Of a stretch of 64,000 bases of DNA, positions 54,127-63,741 are shown one piece after another. The notes beneath the pieces are model-generated. The model did no database searches. It was not told the DNA's origin and saw only the letters and a program-made list of their open reading frames with translations. The position numbers were made by a program, and so were the translations under genes. Each line of letters begins with the position of its first letter. Within the stretch, counting starts at the first letter, position 1. Origin of the DNA: Leclercia sp. LSNIH1. Lineage in GTDB: Bacteria; Pseudomonadota; Gammaproteobacteria; Enterobacterales; Enterobacteriaceae. The stretch is taken from the NCBI RefSeq assembly GCF_002902985.1, contig NZ_CP026167.1, positions 1,364,001 through 1,428,000 on the forward strand, in the 5' to 3' direction.

Positions 54127-55125
54127 TCAGGCATCCGGGAATTCACGGATAAAGCGTTCCACGTCGTCAACCATATGATCGTTGCCAACGAAGAACGAAC
54201 GGCGCTGGTGCAGGCTTTCAGGAATGATATCCATAATCCGCTCTTTGCCGTCGCTGGCTTTACCGCCCGCCTGTTCGGCGAGGAAGGCCATCGGGTTGCA
54301 CTCATACAGCAGGCGCAGCTTGCCTTCAGGGTGGCTGGCGGTGCTTGGGTAGAGGTAGATGCCGCCCTTCAGCAGGTTACGGTGGAAATCCGCCACCAGG
54401 GAGCCGATATAACGCGAGGTATAAGGGCGCTGGGTCGATTTATCCTCTTCCTGGCAGAATTTGATGTACTTCTTCACCCCGGCCGGGAATTTAATGTAGT
54501 TCCCTTCGTTGATGGAGTAAGTGCTGCCTTTCTGCGGGAAGCGCATACGTTCCTGGCACAGGCAGAATACGCCCAGCGACGGATCGTAGGTAAAGGCGTG
54601 CACGCCGCAGCCGGTGGTGTAGACCAGCATGGTGGAGGAGCCATATACCACATAACCCGCTGCAACCTGTTTATTGCCCGGCTGCAGGAAATCTTCTTCG
54701 GTGACCGGCGTGCCGACAGGGGTGACGCGACGGTAAATGGAGAAAATGGTGCCGACAGAGACGTTAACGTCGATGTTGGAGGAGCCATCCAGCGGATCCA
54801 TCAGGACGACATACTTGGCGTGTTCACACCCTTCAAAGACGACGATTTCATCTTCTTCCTCGGAGGCGATCCCCGCAACGATGTCGCGCGCGCGCAGTGC
54901 AGCTTTCAGTTTTTCATTCGCGAACAGATCGAGTTTCTGTTGAACTTCGCCCTGCACGTTTTCAGCACCGCTGGCACCCAGGATATCGACCAGTCCGGCT
55001 TTGTTGATATCGCGATGGATGATCTTGGCGCCCAGCTTTATTGCCGACAACAAAGCAGTGAGCTCACCGGTAGCATGCGAGAACTCGTGCTGCTTTTCGA
55101 CAATAAATTCACCTAACGTTTTCAT
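54127..55125 (-). CDS. fbp: Fructose-1,6-bisphosphatase class I
   Basis: Gluconeogenic phosphatase removing the 1-phosphate from fructose-1,6-bisphosphate. 332 residues, E. coli length. Metal/active-site motif [16 protein letters not shown] and the N-terminal AMP/regulatory segment; [22 protein letters not shown] carries the catalytic Lys/Glu region. Divergent from mpl over 179 bases. Confidence 0.98.
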   Translation of the reverse strand: MKTLGEFIVEKQHEFSHATGELTALLSAIKLGAKIIHRDINKAGLVDILGASGAENVQGEVQQKLDLFANEKLKAALRARDIVAGIASEEEDEIVVFEGCEHAKYVVLMDPLDGSSNIDVNVSVGTIFSIYRRVTPVGTPVTEEDFLQPGNKQVAAGYVVYGSSTMLVYTTGCGVHAFTYDPSLGVFCLCQERMRFPQKGSTYSINEGNYIKFPAGVKKYIKFCQEEDKSTQRPYTSRYIGSLVADFHRNLLKGGIYLYPSTASHPEGKLRLLYECNPMAFLAEQAGGKASDGKERIMDIIPESLHQRRSFFVGNDHMVDDVERFIREFPDA

Positions 55126-55304
55126 AACACTTTCCCTGCATTGGATGTTGAGTAAAGTTGTTGATGCCCAACAATCTTAACAAACTTTCAAATTGTCGCG
55201 CAGAGGTGAATCGCGCCAGCTTGCTACAGATTTTCCTGAAATGCATTTCTCTGCTGCTGACATATGCGTAAAATGTGCGCCACATTGAAGAAGGATAGTG
55301 ACGT

Positions 55305-56678
55305 ATGCGCATTCATATATTGGGGATTTGTGGCACTTTCATGGGCGGCCTGGCTATGCTGGCGCGCGCTCTTGGCCATGAGGTGACAGGTTCGGACGCC
55401 AATGTGTATCCGCCGATGAGCACGCTGCTGGAAAACCAGGGCATCGATCTGATTCAGGGCTACGACGCCAGCCAGCTGGAGCCGCAGCCGGATCTGGTGA
55501 TTATCGGAAACGCCATGACCCGGGGTAATCCCTGCGTAGAAGCCGTGCTGGAAAGGAATATTCCCTACATGTCAGGGCCGCAGTGGCTGCATGATTTCGT
55601 TCTGCGCGATCGCTGGGTGCTGGCGGTGGCGGGAACCCACGGCAAAACCACCACCGCCGGCATGGCGACGTGGATCCTCGAAGCCTGCGGCTACAAGCCG
55701 GGCTTTGTGATTGGTGGCGTGCCGGGGAACTTTGACGTTTCTGCCCGCCTGGGCGAGAGTCCGTTCTTTGTTATTGAGGCGGACGAATATGACTGCGCGT
55801 TCTTTGATAAACGCTCCAAGTTTGTTCATTACTGCCCGCGCACGCTGATCCTCAACAACCTTGAGTTTGACCACGCGGACATTTTCGACGACCTGAAAGC
55901 GATTCAGAAGCAGTTCCACCACCTGGTGCGCATCGTGCCGGGCCAGGGGCGCATCATCCTGCCGGAGAACGACATTAACCTGAAGCAGACCCTGGCGATG
56001 GGGTGCTGGAGCGAGCAAGAGCTGGTGGGCGAGCAGGGCCACTGGCAGGCGAAGAAGCTCACCAACGATGCCTCCCGCTGGGAAGTGTTGCTGGATGGCG
56101 AAAAAGTCGGGGAAGTGCAGTGGGCGCTGGTGGGCGAGCACAACATGCATAACGGCCTGATGGCGATCGCCGCGGCCCGTCATGTGGGCGTGCTGCCTGC
56201 CGATGCGGCCAACGCGCTGGGATCGTTCATCAATGCCCGTCGTCGTCTTGAGCTGCGCGGCGAAGCCAATGGCGTGACGGTGTATGACGATTTTGCCCAT
56301 CACCCGACCGCGATCCTCGCGACGCTGGCTGCCCTGCGCGGCAAAGTGGGCGGCACGGCACGCATTCTGGCCGTACTGGAACCGCGCTCCAACACCATGA
56401 AGATGGGGATTTGCAAAGACGATTTAGCCCCCTCTTTAGGTCGCGCGGACGAGGTCTTCCTCCTGCAACCGCAGCACATTCCGTGGCAGGTGGCGGAAGT
56501 GGCCGAAGCCTGCGTCCAGCCTGCGCACTGGAGTGCCGACGTGGATACGCTGGCGGAGATGGTGGTGAAAACCGCGCAGCCGGGGGATCACATTCTGGTG
56601 ATGAGCAACGGCGGTTTTGGTGGGATCCATCAGAAACTGCTGGACGGTCTGGCGAAGAAAGCAGAAGCAGTGGCGTAA
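55305..56678 (+). CDS. mpl: Mpl, UDP-MurNAc:L-Ala-gamma-D-Glu-meso-DAP ligase
   Basis: Peptidoglycan-recycling ligase that joins the recycled tripeptide to UDP-MurNAc, Mur ligase family. 457 residues. ATP loop AVAGTHGKTTTAGMA (about residues 105-119), N-terminal UDP-binding MRIHILGICGTFMGGLA, and the C-terminal domain with DDFAHHPTAI. AAGGATAG precedes the start. A REP pair follows. Confidence 0.97.
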   Translation: MRIHILGICGTFMGGLAMLARALGHEVTGSDANVYPPMSTLLENQGIDLIQGYDASQLEPQPDLVIIGNAMTRGNPCVEAVLERNIPYMSGPQWLHDFVLRDRWVLAVAGTHGKTTTAGMATWILEACGYKPGFVIGGVPGNFDVSARLGESPFFVIEADEYDCAFFDKRSKFVHYCPRTLILNNLEFDHADIFDDLKAIQKQFHHLVRIVPGQGRIILPENDINLKQTLAMGCWSEQELVGEQGHWQAKKLTNDASRWEVLLDGEKVGEVQWALVGEHNMHNGLMAIAAARHVGVLPADAANALGSFINARRRLELRGEANGVTVYDDFAHHPTAILATLAALRGKVGGTARILAVLEPRSNTMKMGICKDDLAPSLGRADEVFLLQPQHIPWQVAEVAEACVQPAHWSADVDTLAEMVVKTAQPGDHILVMSNGGFGGIHQKLLDGLAKKAEAVA

Positions 56679-56684
56679 AAAAAA

Positions 56685-56751
56685 GCCCGGTAGCGCTAAC
56701 GCTGACCGGGTTTTTTGTAGGCCGGAGAAGGCGTTTACGCCGCCATCCGGC
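56685..56751. repeat. REP/BIME pair between mpl and darP, terminator-like
   Basis: GCCCGGTAGCGC...GCTGACCGGG (56685-56710) followed by TTTTTT and preceded by eight A, so it can end transcripts from both sides; second unit GCCGGAGAAGGC...GCCATCCGGC (56721-56751). Confidence 0.83.
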
Positions 56752-56768
56752 AAACAGTAGGCAGGGAA

Positions 56769-57320
56769 TTAACCTTCGGCTTCCGCCAGCTCGCGCAGAT
56801 ACTGGAAAATCAGACGTGCAGACTTCGGCGGCTTGTTCGCCTCTTTCTCTTTCTTCGCGTTACGGATCAGAGAGCGCAGCTGCTGGCGATCGGCGTCCGG
56901 CCACAGGTTCAGCACTTCCGGTACGGCGTCATCGCCCTGTTCAATCAGACGATCGCGGATCTGCTCCAGCTTATGGAACAGCGCAACTTGCTGGTTGTGG
57001 CGGTTTTTCAGCTTATCCAGCGCCTGGCGAATCGGCTCTACGTCGCGCTGGCGCAATAATTTACCAATCAACTGAAGCTGGCGGCGACGGCCCTCTTTCT
57101 TGATGCGCTGTGCCAGTTCGATGGCGGCACGCAGATCCGGGTCGAGCGGGATTTTATCCAGCGCGTTTTTACCCAGCTCTACCATCTCCGCACCAAGCTG
57201 TTTTAACTCTTCGGCGTCGCGTTTAATTTCACTTTTACTGACCCAGATGATCTCATCATCTTCGTCTTCGATGTCATCACCGGGAACGTCGTCGAGCCAG
57301 TCTTCGGGCTGCTTAGTCAT
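56769..57320 (-). CDS. darP: DarP (YjgA), ribosome-associated 50S assembly protein
   Basis: 183-residue highly charged helical DUF615 protein. E. coli YjgA/DarP binds late 50S precursors and helps mature the peptidyl-transferase centre. The acidic N-terminus ([31 protein letters not shown]) and the basic helical [21 protein letters not shown] segment are typical. AAGGAGCC lies before the start. Divergent from pmbA over 95 bases. Confidence 0.95.
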   Translation of the reverse strand: MTKQPEDWLDDVPGDDIEDEDDEIIWVSKSEIKRDAEELKQLGAEMVELGKNALDKIPLDPDLRAAIELAQRIKKEGRRRQLQLIGKLLRQRDVEPIRQALDKLKNRHNQQVALFHKLEQIRDRLIEQGDDAVPEVLNLWPDADRQQLRSLIRNAKKEKEANKPPKSARLIFQYLRELAEAEG

Positions 57321-57415
57321 GTCAGGCTCCTTAAAAAAAGAGGCTAATGTTACCAGTTTAGACGCGTACTGAGAAACGGTTCTCTGTTAGACTTCAGCTA
57401 ACTACACCTTACATT

Positions 57416-58768
57416 ATGGCATTTACGATGAAAGTGATCTCACAAGTTGCAGCGCAGCGTAAAGCACTGGAAGAGGCCGTCTCCATGGCCCTGGAGCTGG
57501 CGTCAGCGAAATCGGACGGGGCAGAAGTCGCCGTCAGCAAAACCACTGGCCTGAGCGTCAGCACCCGCTATGGCGAAGTGGAAACCGTTGAATTTAATAG
57601 CGATGGCGCATTAGGGATTACTGTTTATCACCAGAACCGTAAAGGCAGCGCCTCCTCTACCGATTTAAGCCCTGACGCCATTGCGCGGACCGTGCAGGCG
57701 GCGCTGGATATCGCCTCCTATACCTCCCCGGACCCCTATGCCGGGGTGGCTGACAAAGAGCTGCTGGCCTTTGAGGCCCCGGATCTGGATCTCTTCCATC
57801 CGGCGGAAGTGACCCCGGACGAAGCCATTGAGTTCGCCGCTCGCGCGGAGCAGGCCTCCCTTAATGCCGATAAGCGCATCACCAATACCGAAGGCGGCAG
57901 CTTTACCAGCCACTACGGCATTAAAGTCTTTGGCAACAGCCACGGCATGTTGCAGGGCTATTGCTCCACCCGTCACTCTCTTTCCAGCTGCGTGATTGCC
58001 GAAGAGAACGGCGACATGGAGCGCGATTACGCCTATACCATTGGCCGCGCGATGGGCGATCTGCAGTCGCCAGAGTGGGTTGGGGCGGAGTGCGCAAAAC
58101 GCACCTTATCCCGCCTGGCTCCGCGTAAACTCTCTACCATGAAAGCACCGGTTATCTTTGCCAATGAAGTGGCGACCGGTCTGTTTGGGCATCTGGTCGG
58201 CGCGATTGCCGGCGGCGCGGTCTACCGTAAATCCACCTTCCTGCTTGATGCGCTGGGTACGCAAATCCTGCCGGAGTGGCTGACCATTGAAGAGCACCCG
58301 CACCTGCTGAAAGGACTGGCCTCCACGCCGTTCGACAGCGAAGGTGTGCGCACCGAGCGTCGCGATATCGTCAAAGAGGGCATCCTGACCCAGTGGCTGC
58401 TGACCAACTACTCCGCACGCAAACTGGGGCTGAAAAGCACGGGTCATGCGGGCGGCATCCACAACTGGCGCATTGCGGGCCAGGGCCTGGGCTTTGAGCA
58501 GATGCTGAAAGAGATGGGCACCGGGCTGGTGGTGACCGAGCTGATGGGGCAGGGCGTGAGCGGCGTCACTGGCGACTACTCGCGCGGGGCGTCCGGCTTC
58601 TGGGTGGAAAACGGTGAGATTCAGTATCCGGTGAGCGAAATTACCATCGCCGGTAACCTGAAAGATATGTGGCGTAATATCGTGACGGTGGGGAACGATA
58701 TCGAGACGCGCAGCAATATCCAGTGCGGATCTGTTCTGTTACCGGAAATGAAGATCGCCGGTCAGTAA
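57416..58768 (+). CDS. pmbA: PmbA/TldE, subunit of the TldD/E metalloprotease
   Basis: With TldD (not in this window) forms a heterodimeric protease needed for microcin B17 maturation and CcdA turnover in E. coli. 450 residues as in E. coli. It has the inactive-subunit pattern, without the HExxxH motif of TldD, and the C-terminal [17 protein letters not shown]. The start MAFTMKV at 57416 aligns with the E. coli MALAMKV. Confidence 0.97.
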   Translation: MAFTMKVISQVAAQRKALEEAVSMALELASAKSDGAEVAVSKTTGLSVSTRYGEVETVEFNSDGALGITVYHQNRKGSASSTDLSPDAIARTVQAALDIASYTSPDPYAGVADKELLAFEAPDLDLFHPAEVTPDEAIEFAARAEQASLNADKRITNTEGGSFTSHYGIKVFGNSHGMLQGYCSTRHSLSSCVIAEENGDMERDYAYTIGRAMGDLQSPEWVGAECAKRTLSRLAPRKLSTMKAPVIFANEVATGLFGHLVGAIAGGAVYRKSTFLLDALGTQILPEWLTIEEHPHLLKGLASTPFDSEGVRTERRDIVKEGILTQWLLTNYSARKLGLKSTGHAGGIHNWRIAGQGLGFEQMLKEMGTGLVVTELMGQGVSGVTGDYSRGASGFWVENGEIQYPVSEITIAGNLKDMWRNIVTVGNDIETRSNIQCGSVLLPEMKIAGQ

Positions 58769-58769
58769 T

Positions 58770-58960
58770 ACCCGTCATACTTCACGCCGCAGATGCGTTG
58801 GCTGCGCGCGCTCACCCCGGTCACTTACTTATGTAAGCTCCCGGGGATTCACGCGCTTGCCGCGTTACTCGGCCTATGGCCTCGCCCCTTTGGGGCCAGC
58901 GCAAGCGCTGTTCAAGGCACATGTGCCTTGTTCTGCAACGCGAATTATTTAGGGTATTAG
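58770..58960. repeat. Complex palindromic intergenic repeat between pmbA and cybC
   Basis: About 190 bases of stacked palindromes: a long imperfect hairpin (58804-58856; CCCCGG/CCGGGG and CTTAC/GTAAG pairs), GCCCC-TTT-GGGGC (58884-58896), CAGCGC-AA-GCGCTG (58897-58910), and the perfect 18-base palindrome CAAGGCACATGTGCCTTG (58913-58930). No coding potential. It resembles a dispersed enterobacterial intergenic repeat rather than REP; its family could not be named with certainty. Confidence 0.7.
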
Positions 58961-58993
58961 TCGGTTTTTTTAATAATAAAAAGGAAGTGAGCA

Positions 58994-59377
58994 ATGCGTA
59001 AAACTCTGTTAGCTATCCTCGCAGCGTCATCGCTGGTCATGAGCACCTCGGTCCTGGCCGACCTGGAAGACAATATGGACACCCTCAGCGAAAACCTGAA
59101 GGTGGTGCAAAAAACCGATAACGCGGCGGAGATGAAAGAGGCGTTAACCAAAATGCGTACCGCGGCGGTAGACGCGCAAAAAGAGACCCCGCCAAAGCTG
59201 GAAGGCAAAGCGGAAGACAGCCCGGAGATGAAAGATTTCCGTCACGGCCTTGAGACGCTGGTGGGGCAGATTGACGGCGCGCTGAAGCTGGCGAACGAAG
59301 GCAAAGTGAAAGAGGCCCAGGCGGCAGCCGATGGGTTTGTTACCACACGAAATACTTATCACAAAAAATACCGTTAA
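58994..59377 (+). CDS. cybC: Soluble cytochrome b562
   Basis: Periplasmic four-helix-bundle haem b protein of unknown physiological partner. 127 residues: signal peptide about 22 residues ending SVLA, mature DLEDNMDTL with the axial Met, and C-terminal [11 protein letters not shown] with the axial His. Intact, unlike the E. coli K-12 copy, which is often annotated as truncated. AAGGAAG precedes the start. It is the last core gene before the accessory tail; in E. coli nrdG follows. Confidence 0.95.
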   Translation: MRKTLLAILAASSLVMSTSVLADLEDNMDTLSENLKVVQKTDNAAEMKEALTKMRTAAVDAQKETPPKLEGKAEDSPEMKDFRHGLETLVGQIDGALKLANEGKVKEAQAAADGFVTTRNTYHKKYR

Positions 59378-59445
59378 TGGGTGCCTGAGCCTTACGTCCT
59401 CTCCCCGTGTGCGGAGGCGCACTAAACGCCTCCGCCGGTTTGCTC

Positions 59446-59600
59446 CTACAATCCGGAGCGACAATCCATCTTCGCAATCACTTCAAGCGAACCGTTTCGA
59501 AAACTGATCTCGCACAGTGTTTTCCGCGTCACCAGCGTTAAGATGATTATTGTCAAAGCAATAATATCAAAACTCCGATGCCTGGGTTTTGGCGATTCAT
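59446..59600 (-). pseudogene. Frameshifted hok-type type I toxin gene
   Basis: The minus strand encodes FDIIALTIIILTLVTRKTL followed by CEISFRNGSLEVIAKMDCR and a stop at 59446, the membrane helix plus TRKxLCEI and GxxEVxA motifs of Hok/Gef toxins. AAGGAGG lies 5 bases before an ATG at 59600, but that ATG is out of frame by one base: start to stop is 155 bases, and one extra A after ATGAA would give a 51-residue protein MKSPKPRHRSFDIIAL... Hence a single-base deletion has probably inactivated it. Downstream GCGGAGGCG/CGCCTCCGC (59412-59436) is a 3' hairpin as in hok mRNAs. Not visible as a normal ORF because it lacks an in-frame ATG. Confidence 0.72.
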
Positions 59601-59686
59601 GGATGCCTCCTTGCTTTTAAAGCGGGCGAGGTAGCGAACTCCACGGTTGCGACGTGTCGTTTCGAGCCCCCGCCCTGATTTTTCGT
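59600..59686 (+). ncRNA. Sok-like antisense RNA region opposite the hok leader
   Basis: On the strand opposite the hok leader GCGGGCGAGG (59622-59631) can pair with the C-rich block CCCCCGCCC (59667-59675), with an inner CGAC/GTCG hairpin, and is followed by TGATTTTT. This fits a short antisense RNA covering the toxin leader with its own terminator. Promoter not identified; inferred from the adjacent hok remnant. Confidence 0.35.
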
Positions 59687-59690
59687 CAGG

Positions 59691-61088
59691 TGCACTGCAC
59701 CCATTTAGTTGGACTCTCAAACTGGAGAGTCCTATGCCCGGACGTAAATATACCCTCGAAGAACGCCTTGAAGTCGTTATGCACTATCTTGCTAGCGATG
59801 AAGGTTATCGGTTAACTTCAGCCCGTTTCAACATTCCCAGAACCCAGGTGAGAATCTGGGTTGCAGCCTATGATGCTTATGGAGAAGAGGGATTAAGGCC
59901 CAGAGATAAGGGCGTATCAATTGATCCTGAGATCAGAATTGAAGCTGTAAAAGCCGTGCTTTCAGGTCAGATATCCCAGACTCAGGCCGCGACTAAATTC
60001 AATGTTGCAGGTGCATCATCTGTGGCCAAATGGCTGAAAGTGTATAAAGAGCATGGTGAAGAAGGGCTTCGCTCACTCAAGGTAGGCACAAAAAGGGTAT
60101 CTTACATGGCTGAACACCCTGAACTTATTGAAGCCGCAGAGGAACGATCAAAAGAACCACGGATTCATGAACTTGAAAGGAAGGTCAAACGTCTTGAATT
60201 ACGGATACTTTATCTACAAAAGCTGAAAGCCTTAGTTCGGTAAGAGAAAAGGTTCGTGTTGTTGACGAACTAAGGCAGCATTATCCCCTTGACCAGCTGC
60301 TGAGTATTGCCCGGATACCCAGGAGCACGTTTTACTATCACCTCAGGGCGCTCCGGTCTCCGGGTAAATACGATGAAATAAATCGTCGAATCAGCGAGAT
60401 ATATGATGAAAACCAGGGCCGCTATGGCTATCGACGGGTAACGCTGGCACTCAGAAGAGAGGGGGAAGTAATCAACCATAAGGTGGTTCAACGCCTGATG
60501 AATGCTCTTGAACTTAAAGCAGCAATCAAAGTAAAGCGCTACACCTCCTGGCGTGGCGAACGTGGTTGTGCTGCTGACAATCTCCTGCAACGAAACTTCA
60601 AAGCCAGCCGGCCCAATGAAAAATGGGTCACAGATGTCACCGAATTCGCTGTCAACGGCCGCAAACTCTATCTTTCTCCCATCATCGATCTCTTCAATAA
60701 TGAAGTGATTTCCTACAGTATTTCAGAACGCCCGACAATGCCGATGATTGACGACATGTTGATTAAGGCATTCGCCAGAATGGACGCAAACAGCACGCCA
60801 GTCCTTCACTCAGACCAGGGCTGGCAATACCGGCATCAATGGTATCAATATCAGTTGCGGGAGTTTGGGGTTCTGCAAAGTATGTCCCGCAAAGGAAACT
60901 GTCTGGATAATGCCTGTGCGGAATGTTTTTTCGGGACGCTAAAATCAGAATGCTATTACACCCGTAAATTCAACGATGTCGACGAACTGAAGGTCGTTCT
61001 TGAGGATTATATTCATTACTACAACAATCGCCGCATCAGCCTTAAATTTAACGGACTCAGCCCGGTTGAATATCGCCTGAAAACCTAT
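59691..61088 (+). mobile_element. IS150-like IS3-family element, right end lost to IS5
   Basis: The left end TGCACTGCACCCATTTAGTT (59691-59710) matches the IS150 terminus pattern. orfA (59734-60243) and orfB (60198 onward, -1 frame) are both open. The right inverted repeat and the last few codons of orfB are missing: sequence changes to the IS5 terminal repeat at 61089. The left end abuts the Sok-like terminator. Confidence 0.85.
59734..60243 (+). CDS. IS150-type transposase OrfA
   Basis: 169 residues from ATG 59734 (MPGRKYTLEERLEV). Two helix-turn-helix units (about 20-60 and 80-120) and a C-terminal leucine-zipper-like coiled coil (HELERKVKRLELRILYLQKLK), as in IS150/IS3 OrfA. It regulates transposition and supplies the N-terminal DNA-binding part of the OrfAB transposase through -1 frameshifting. 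The earlier in-frame ATG at 59647 lies outside the element. Confidence 0.88.
   Translation: MPGRKYTLEERLEVVMHYLASDEGYRLTSARFNIPRTQVRIWVAAYDAYGEEGLRPRDKGVSIDPEIRIEAVKAVLSGQISQTQAATKFNVAGASSVAKWLKVYKEHGEEGLRSLKVGTKRVSYMAEHPELIEAAEERSKEPRIHELERKVKRLELRILYLQKLKALVR

Positions 61089-61103
<15 letters not shown>
60198..61103 (+). CDS. IS150-type transposase OrfB (3' end replaced by IS5 sequence)
   Basis: About 300 codons open in the -1 frame relative to OrfA, from just after a stop at 60195. HTH_21-like N-terminus (RIPRSTFYYHLRAL), then an rve/DDE integrase core with Asp in WVTDVTEF, Asp in HSDQGWQY and Glu in NACAECFFGTLKSE, the DD(35)E triad. Candidate slip site A_AAG at 60219-60222. The last residues GRCE and the stop come from the IS5 terminal repeat (61089-61104), replacing an ending like KTYPLRL seen in the remnant at 63514-63741. 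Possibly still active catalytically but the element lacks its right end. Confidence 0.82.
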
Positions 61104-62284
<1,181 letters not shown>

Positions 62285-62285
62285 C

Positions 62286-62612
62286 CAGATGAACGCCGGA
62301 TCCACCTGCGATATCAATAAAACCCCGGCCCAGAATGCCGCAGCGGAGAAAAAGAGCAAGGACTTCACCAAATTCAAAGGCACTTACTCGGTGTTTGCCG
62401 CGAACGGCCAGCGTCTCGGTAATCGGGTCATTGTCGTTAAGCCGCGCGAGGTTCGTTACAAAGGTCAACTGGTAGAGCTTCCGCGCGTGATTAATGGCGT
62501 GCTGTTGTTCAGTGTCGACCTGACGCAATACTCAATCGCGGGTACACGCGGAAGCGAACTGGGTACCTGGCTGGATGACCGCACTAATACTGGCGGCACC
62601 ATTGGCCATTAA
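62286..62612 (+). pseudogene. 3' fragment of an unknown gene cut by IS5
   Basis: An open frame continues out of the IS5 end and encodes about 108 residues (MNAGSTCDINKTP...; TYSVFAANGQRLGNRVIVV; GSELGTWLDDRTN) before TAA at 62610. Codon pattern and length look like a real protein C-terminus, but no family was recognised and no ribosome site is visible at the first Met (62289). It probably lost its 5' part at the IS5 junction. Confidence 0.5.
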
Positions 62613-62701
62613 TCATGAATCAGTATCCTGAGATGCATATATTTGTTTATTGGTGGATTATGCGTTTGTGATTGTTCGGTTGCTGTATAATGAAAAATCT
62701 G

Positions 62702-62731
62702 AATGTCAGCTTCTGGCACAAAGCGGACATT
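62702..62731. repeat. Imperfect inverted repeat downstream of vapC
   Basis: AATGTCAGCTT (62702-62712), 8 bases, AAGCGGACATT (62721-62731): an 11-bp stem with one mismatch. No T run follows on the vapC strand (-). Role unknown; could be a transcript end or a recombination remnant. Confidence 0.5.
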
Positions 62732-62757
62732 ACAGTTTTTCAGGGCTCTTTCTGCCG

Positions 62758-63174
62758 TCAGTTAGCCCAGTCTTCCAGAACCAGGCCAGGCACACGCTCA
62801 AACTCTCGCACGTTGTTCGTCACCAGCACGGCGCCGGCGGCGATGGCATGCCCGGCGATCGCCGTATCGTTCGGACCGATTGGCGTCCCGGCCGCAGTCA
62901 GTGCTGCCTTAATCTCCGTAGTTGCGTCCACCGCGGCGCGGTCCCAGGCGAGGATTGCATCAAGGCGGGCGCAGAATGCTTCGACAAGCATGCCGTGGCG
63001 GGGGGATGCCTTTTTTCCGATTGCACCGAAACGCATTTCGGCATAGGTAATGGCCGAAACCACGATTCGGTTATTCCGCAGCACTGCCTGCTCCAGCCGT
63101 TTAATGACAGCTTCGGGCTGCTCACGCATGATGAACGAGCAAATGTTGGTGTCCAGCATATAGGTCTTGATCAC
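62758..63174 (-). CDS. vapC: VapC, PIN-domain ribonuclease toxin
   Basis: 138-residue PIN-domain toxin; relatives cleave initiator tRNA-fMet in the anticodon stem. Acidic metal ligands: Asp in YMLDTNICSF (residue 8), Glu in SAITYAEMRFG (about 46), Asp in PIGPNDTAIAGHA (about 101) and the distal site VTNNVREFERV. It overlaps vapB by 4 bases (ATGA), antitoxin first, so it is translationally coupled. Similar to plasmid mvpAT/vapBC modules. Confidence 0.94.
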   Translation of the reverse strand: MIKTYMLDTNICSFIMREQPEAVIKRLEQAVLRNNRIVVSAITYAEMRFGAIGKKASPRHGMLVEAFCARLDAILAWDRAAVDATTEIKAALTAAGTPIGPNDTAIAGHAIAAGAVLVTNNVREFERVPGLVLEDWAN

Positions 63175-63401
63175 AGGTCAAACCTTCCTTCATCGCTGAC
63201 GACGTCCCCACGCTCGGCCATAAAGTCCGAATCGGCTTTTTCGAGCTGAGTAAACGAACCCCATGTTGGGCGAACGGGACGAAGGATGATGCTGTCACCT
63301 TCCCGGACGATCTCCAGTTCGCTAACTCCCTCAAAATCCAGGTCACGGGGCAGACGAATGGCGCGATTATTGCCATTTTTGAAAATCGATACGGTTCTCA
63401 T
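63171..63401 (-). CDS. vapB: VapB, AbrB-type antitoxin
   Basis: 76 residues from ATG 63401 (MRTVSIFKNGNNRAIRLP). N-terminal SpoVT/AbrB-type DNA-binding swapped-hairpin domain (1 to about 50) with LEIVREGDSIILRPVRPTW, and a C-terminal toxin-binding tail (TQLEKADSDFMAERG). AGGAGAAAT precedes the start. A start at 63434 lies in the operator and is rejected. Neutralises VapC and represses the operon with it. Confidence 0.93.
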   Translation of the reverse strand: MRTVSIFKNGNNRAIRLPRDLDFEGVSELEIVREGDSIILRPVRPTWGSFTQLEKADSDFMAERGDVVSDEGRFDL

Positions 63402-63429
63402 AATATTTCTCCTGATTGGCTGCCTTTTA

Positions 63430-63508
63430 AGCATATGCTAAGTATATGTAGAGGTGAAGCATATGTATAGATGTGGCATCTTCTGAGTTATGAGGTGTGC
63501 ATATGTGA
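63430..63508 (-). promoter_or_regulatory. vapBC promoter/operator with repeated GCATATG elements
   Basis: AGCATATGCT palindrome (63430-63439), GTATATG (63442-63448), GCATATG (63459-63465) and another GCATATG near 63500. Repeated palindromic elements directly upstream of vapB fit a VapBC autoregulatory operator. Individual -35/-10 boxes not assigned. Confidence 0.55.
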
Positions 63509-63513
63509 GACAC

Positions 63514-63741
63514 GCAAAGCACGTCCCGCAAAGTAAACTGTCTGGAGAATGCCTGCGCTGAGTGTTTTTCGGGACGTTAAAATCAGAATGCTTCTACATC
63601 CGTAAACTCAACGATGTTGACTAGCTGAAGGTCATTCTTGAGGATTACATTCGGTACTACAACACGCGACGAATCAGCCTTAAATTTAACGGCCTCAGCC
63701 CGGTTGAATACCTCCTGAAGACCTACCCGCTGCGGCTTTAG
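63514..63741 (+). pseudogene. Decayed 3' fragment of an IS150-type orfB
   Basis: Aligns base for base with orfB from about 60875 to 61088 (GTCCCGCAAAG, GGGACG(T/C)TAAAATCAGAATGC, AACGATGT(T/C)GAC, CTTAAATTTAACGG, CTCAGCCCGGTTGAATA). It differs by roughly one base in seven, carries a one-base deletion in the T run after the catalytic Glu codon and an in-frame TAG (63620 area), and keeps the natural ending KTYPLRL-stop. No terminal repeat remains. Confidence 0.82.

Noticed and set aside
59500..59550. Alternative TTG start inside the hok remnant
   Set aside because: An in-frame TTG (GCT TTG ACA) would give a toxin without its N-terminus and has no ribosome site; the AAGGAGG-linked ATG is clearly the original start.
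59622..59677. tRNA-like 3' end (TTCGAGCCCCCGCCC)
   Set aside because: A T-arm-like stretch and G/C-complementary ends caught the eye, but it is far too short for a tRNA, has no anticodon arm or CCA, and fits a Sok-type antisense hairpin better.
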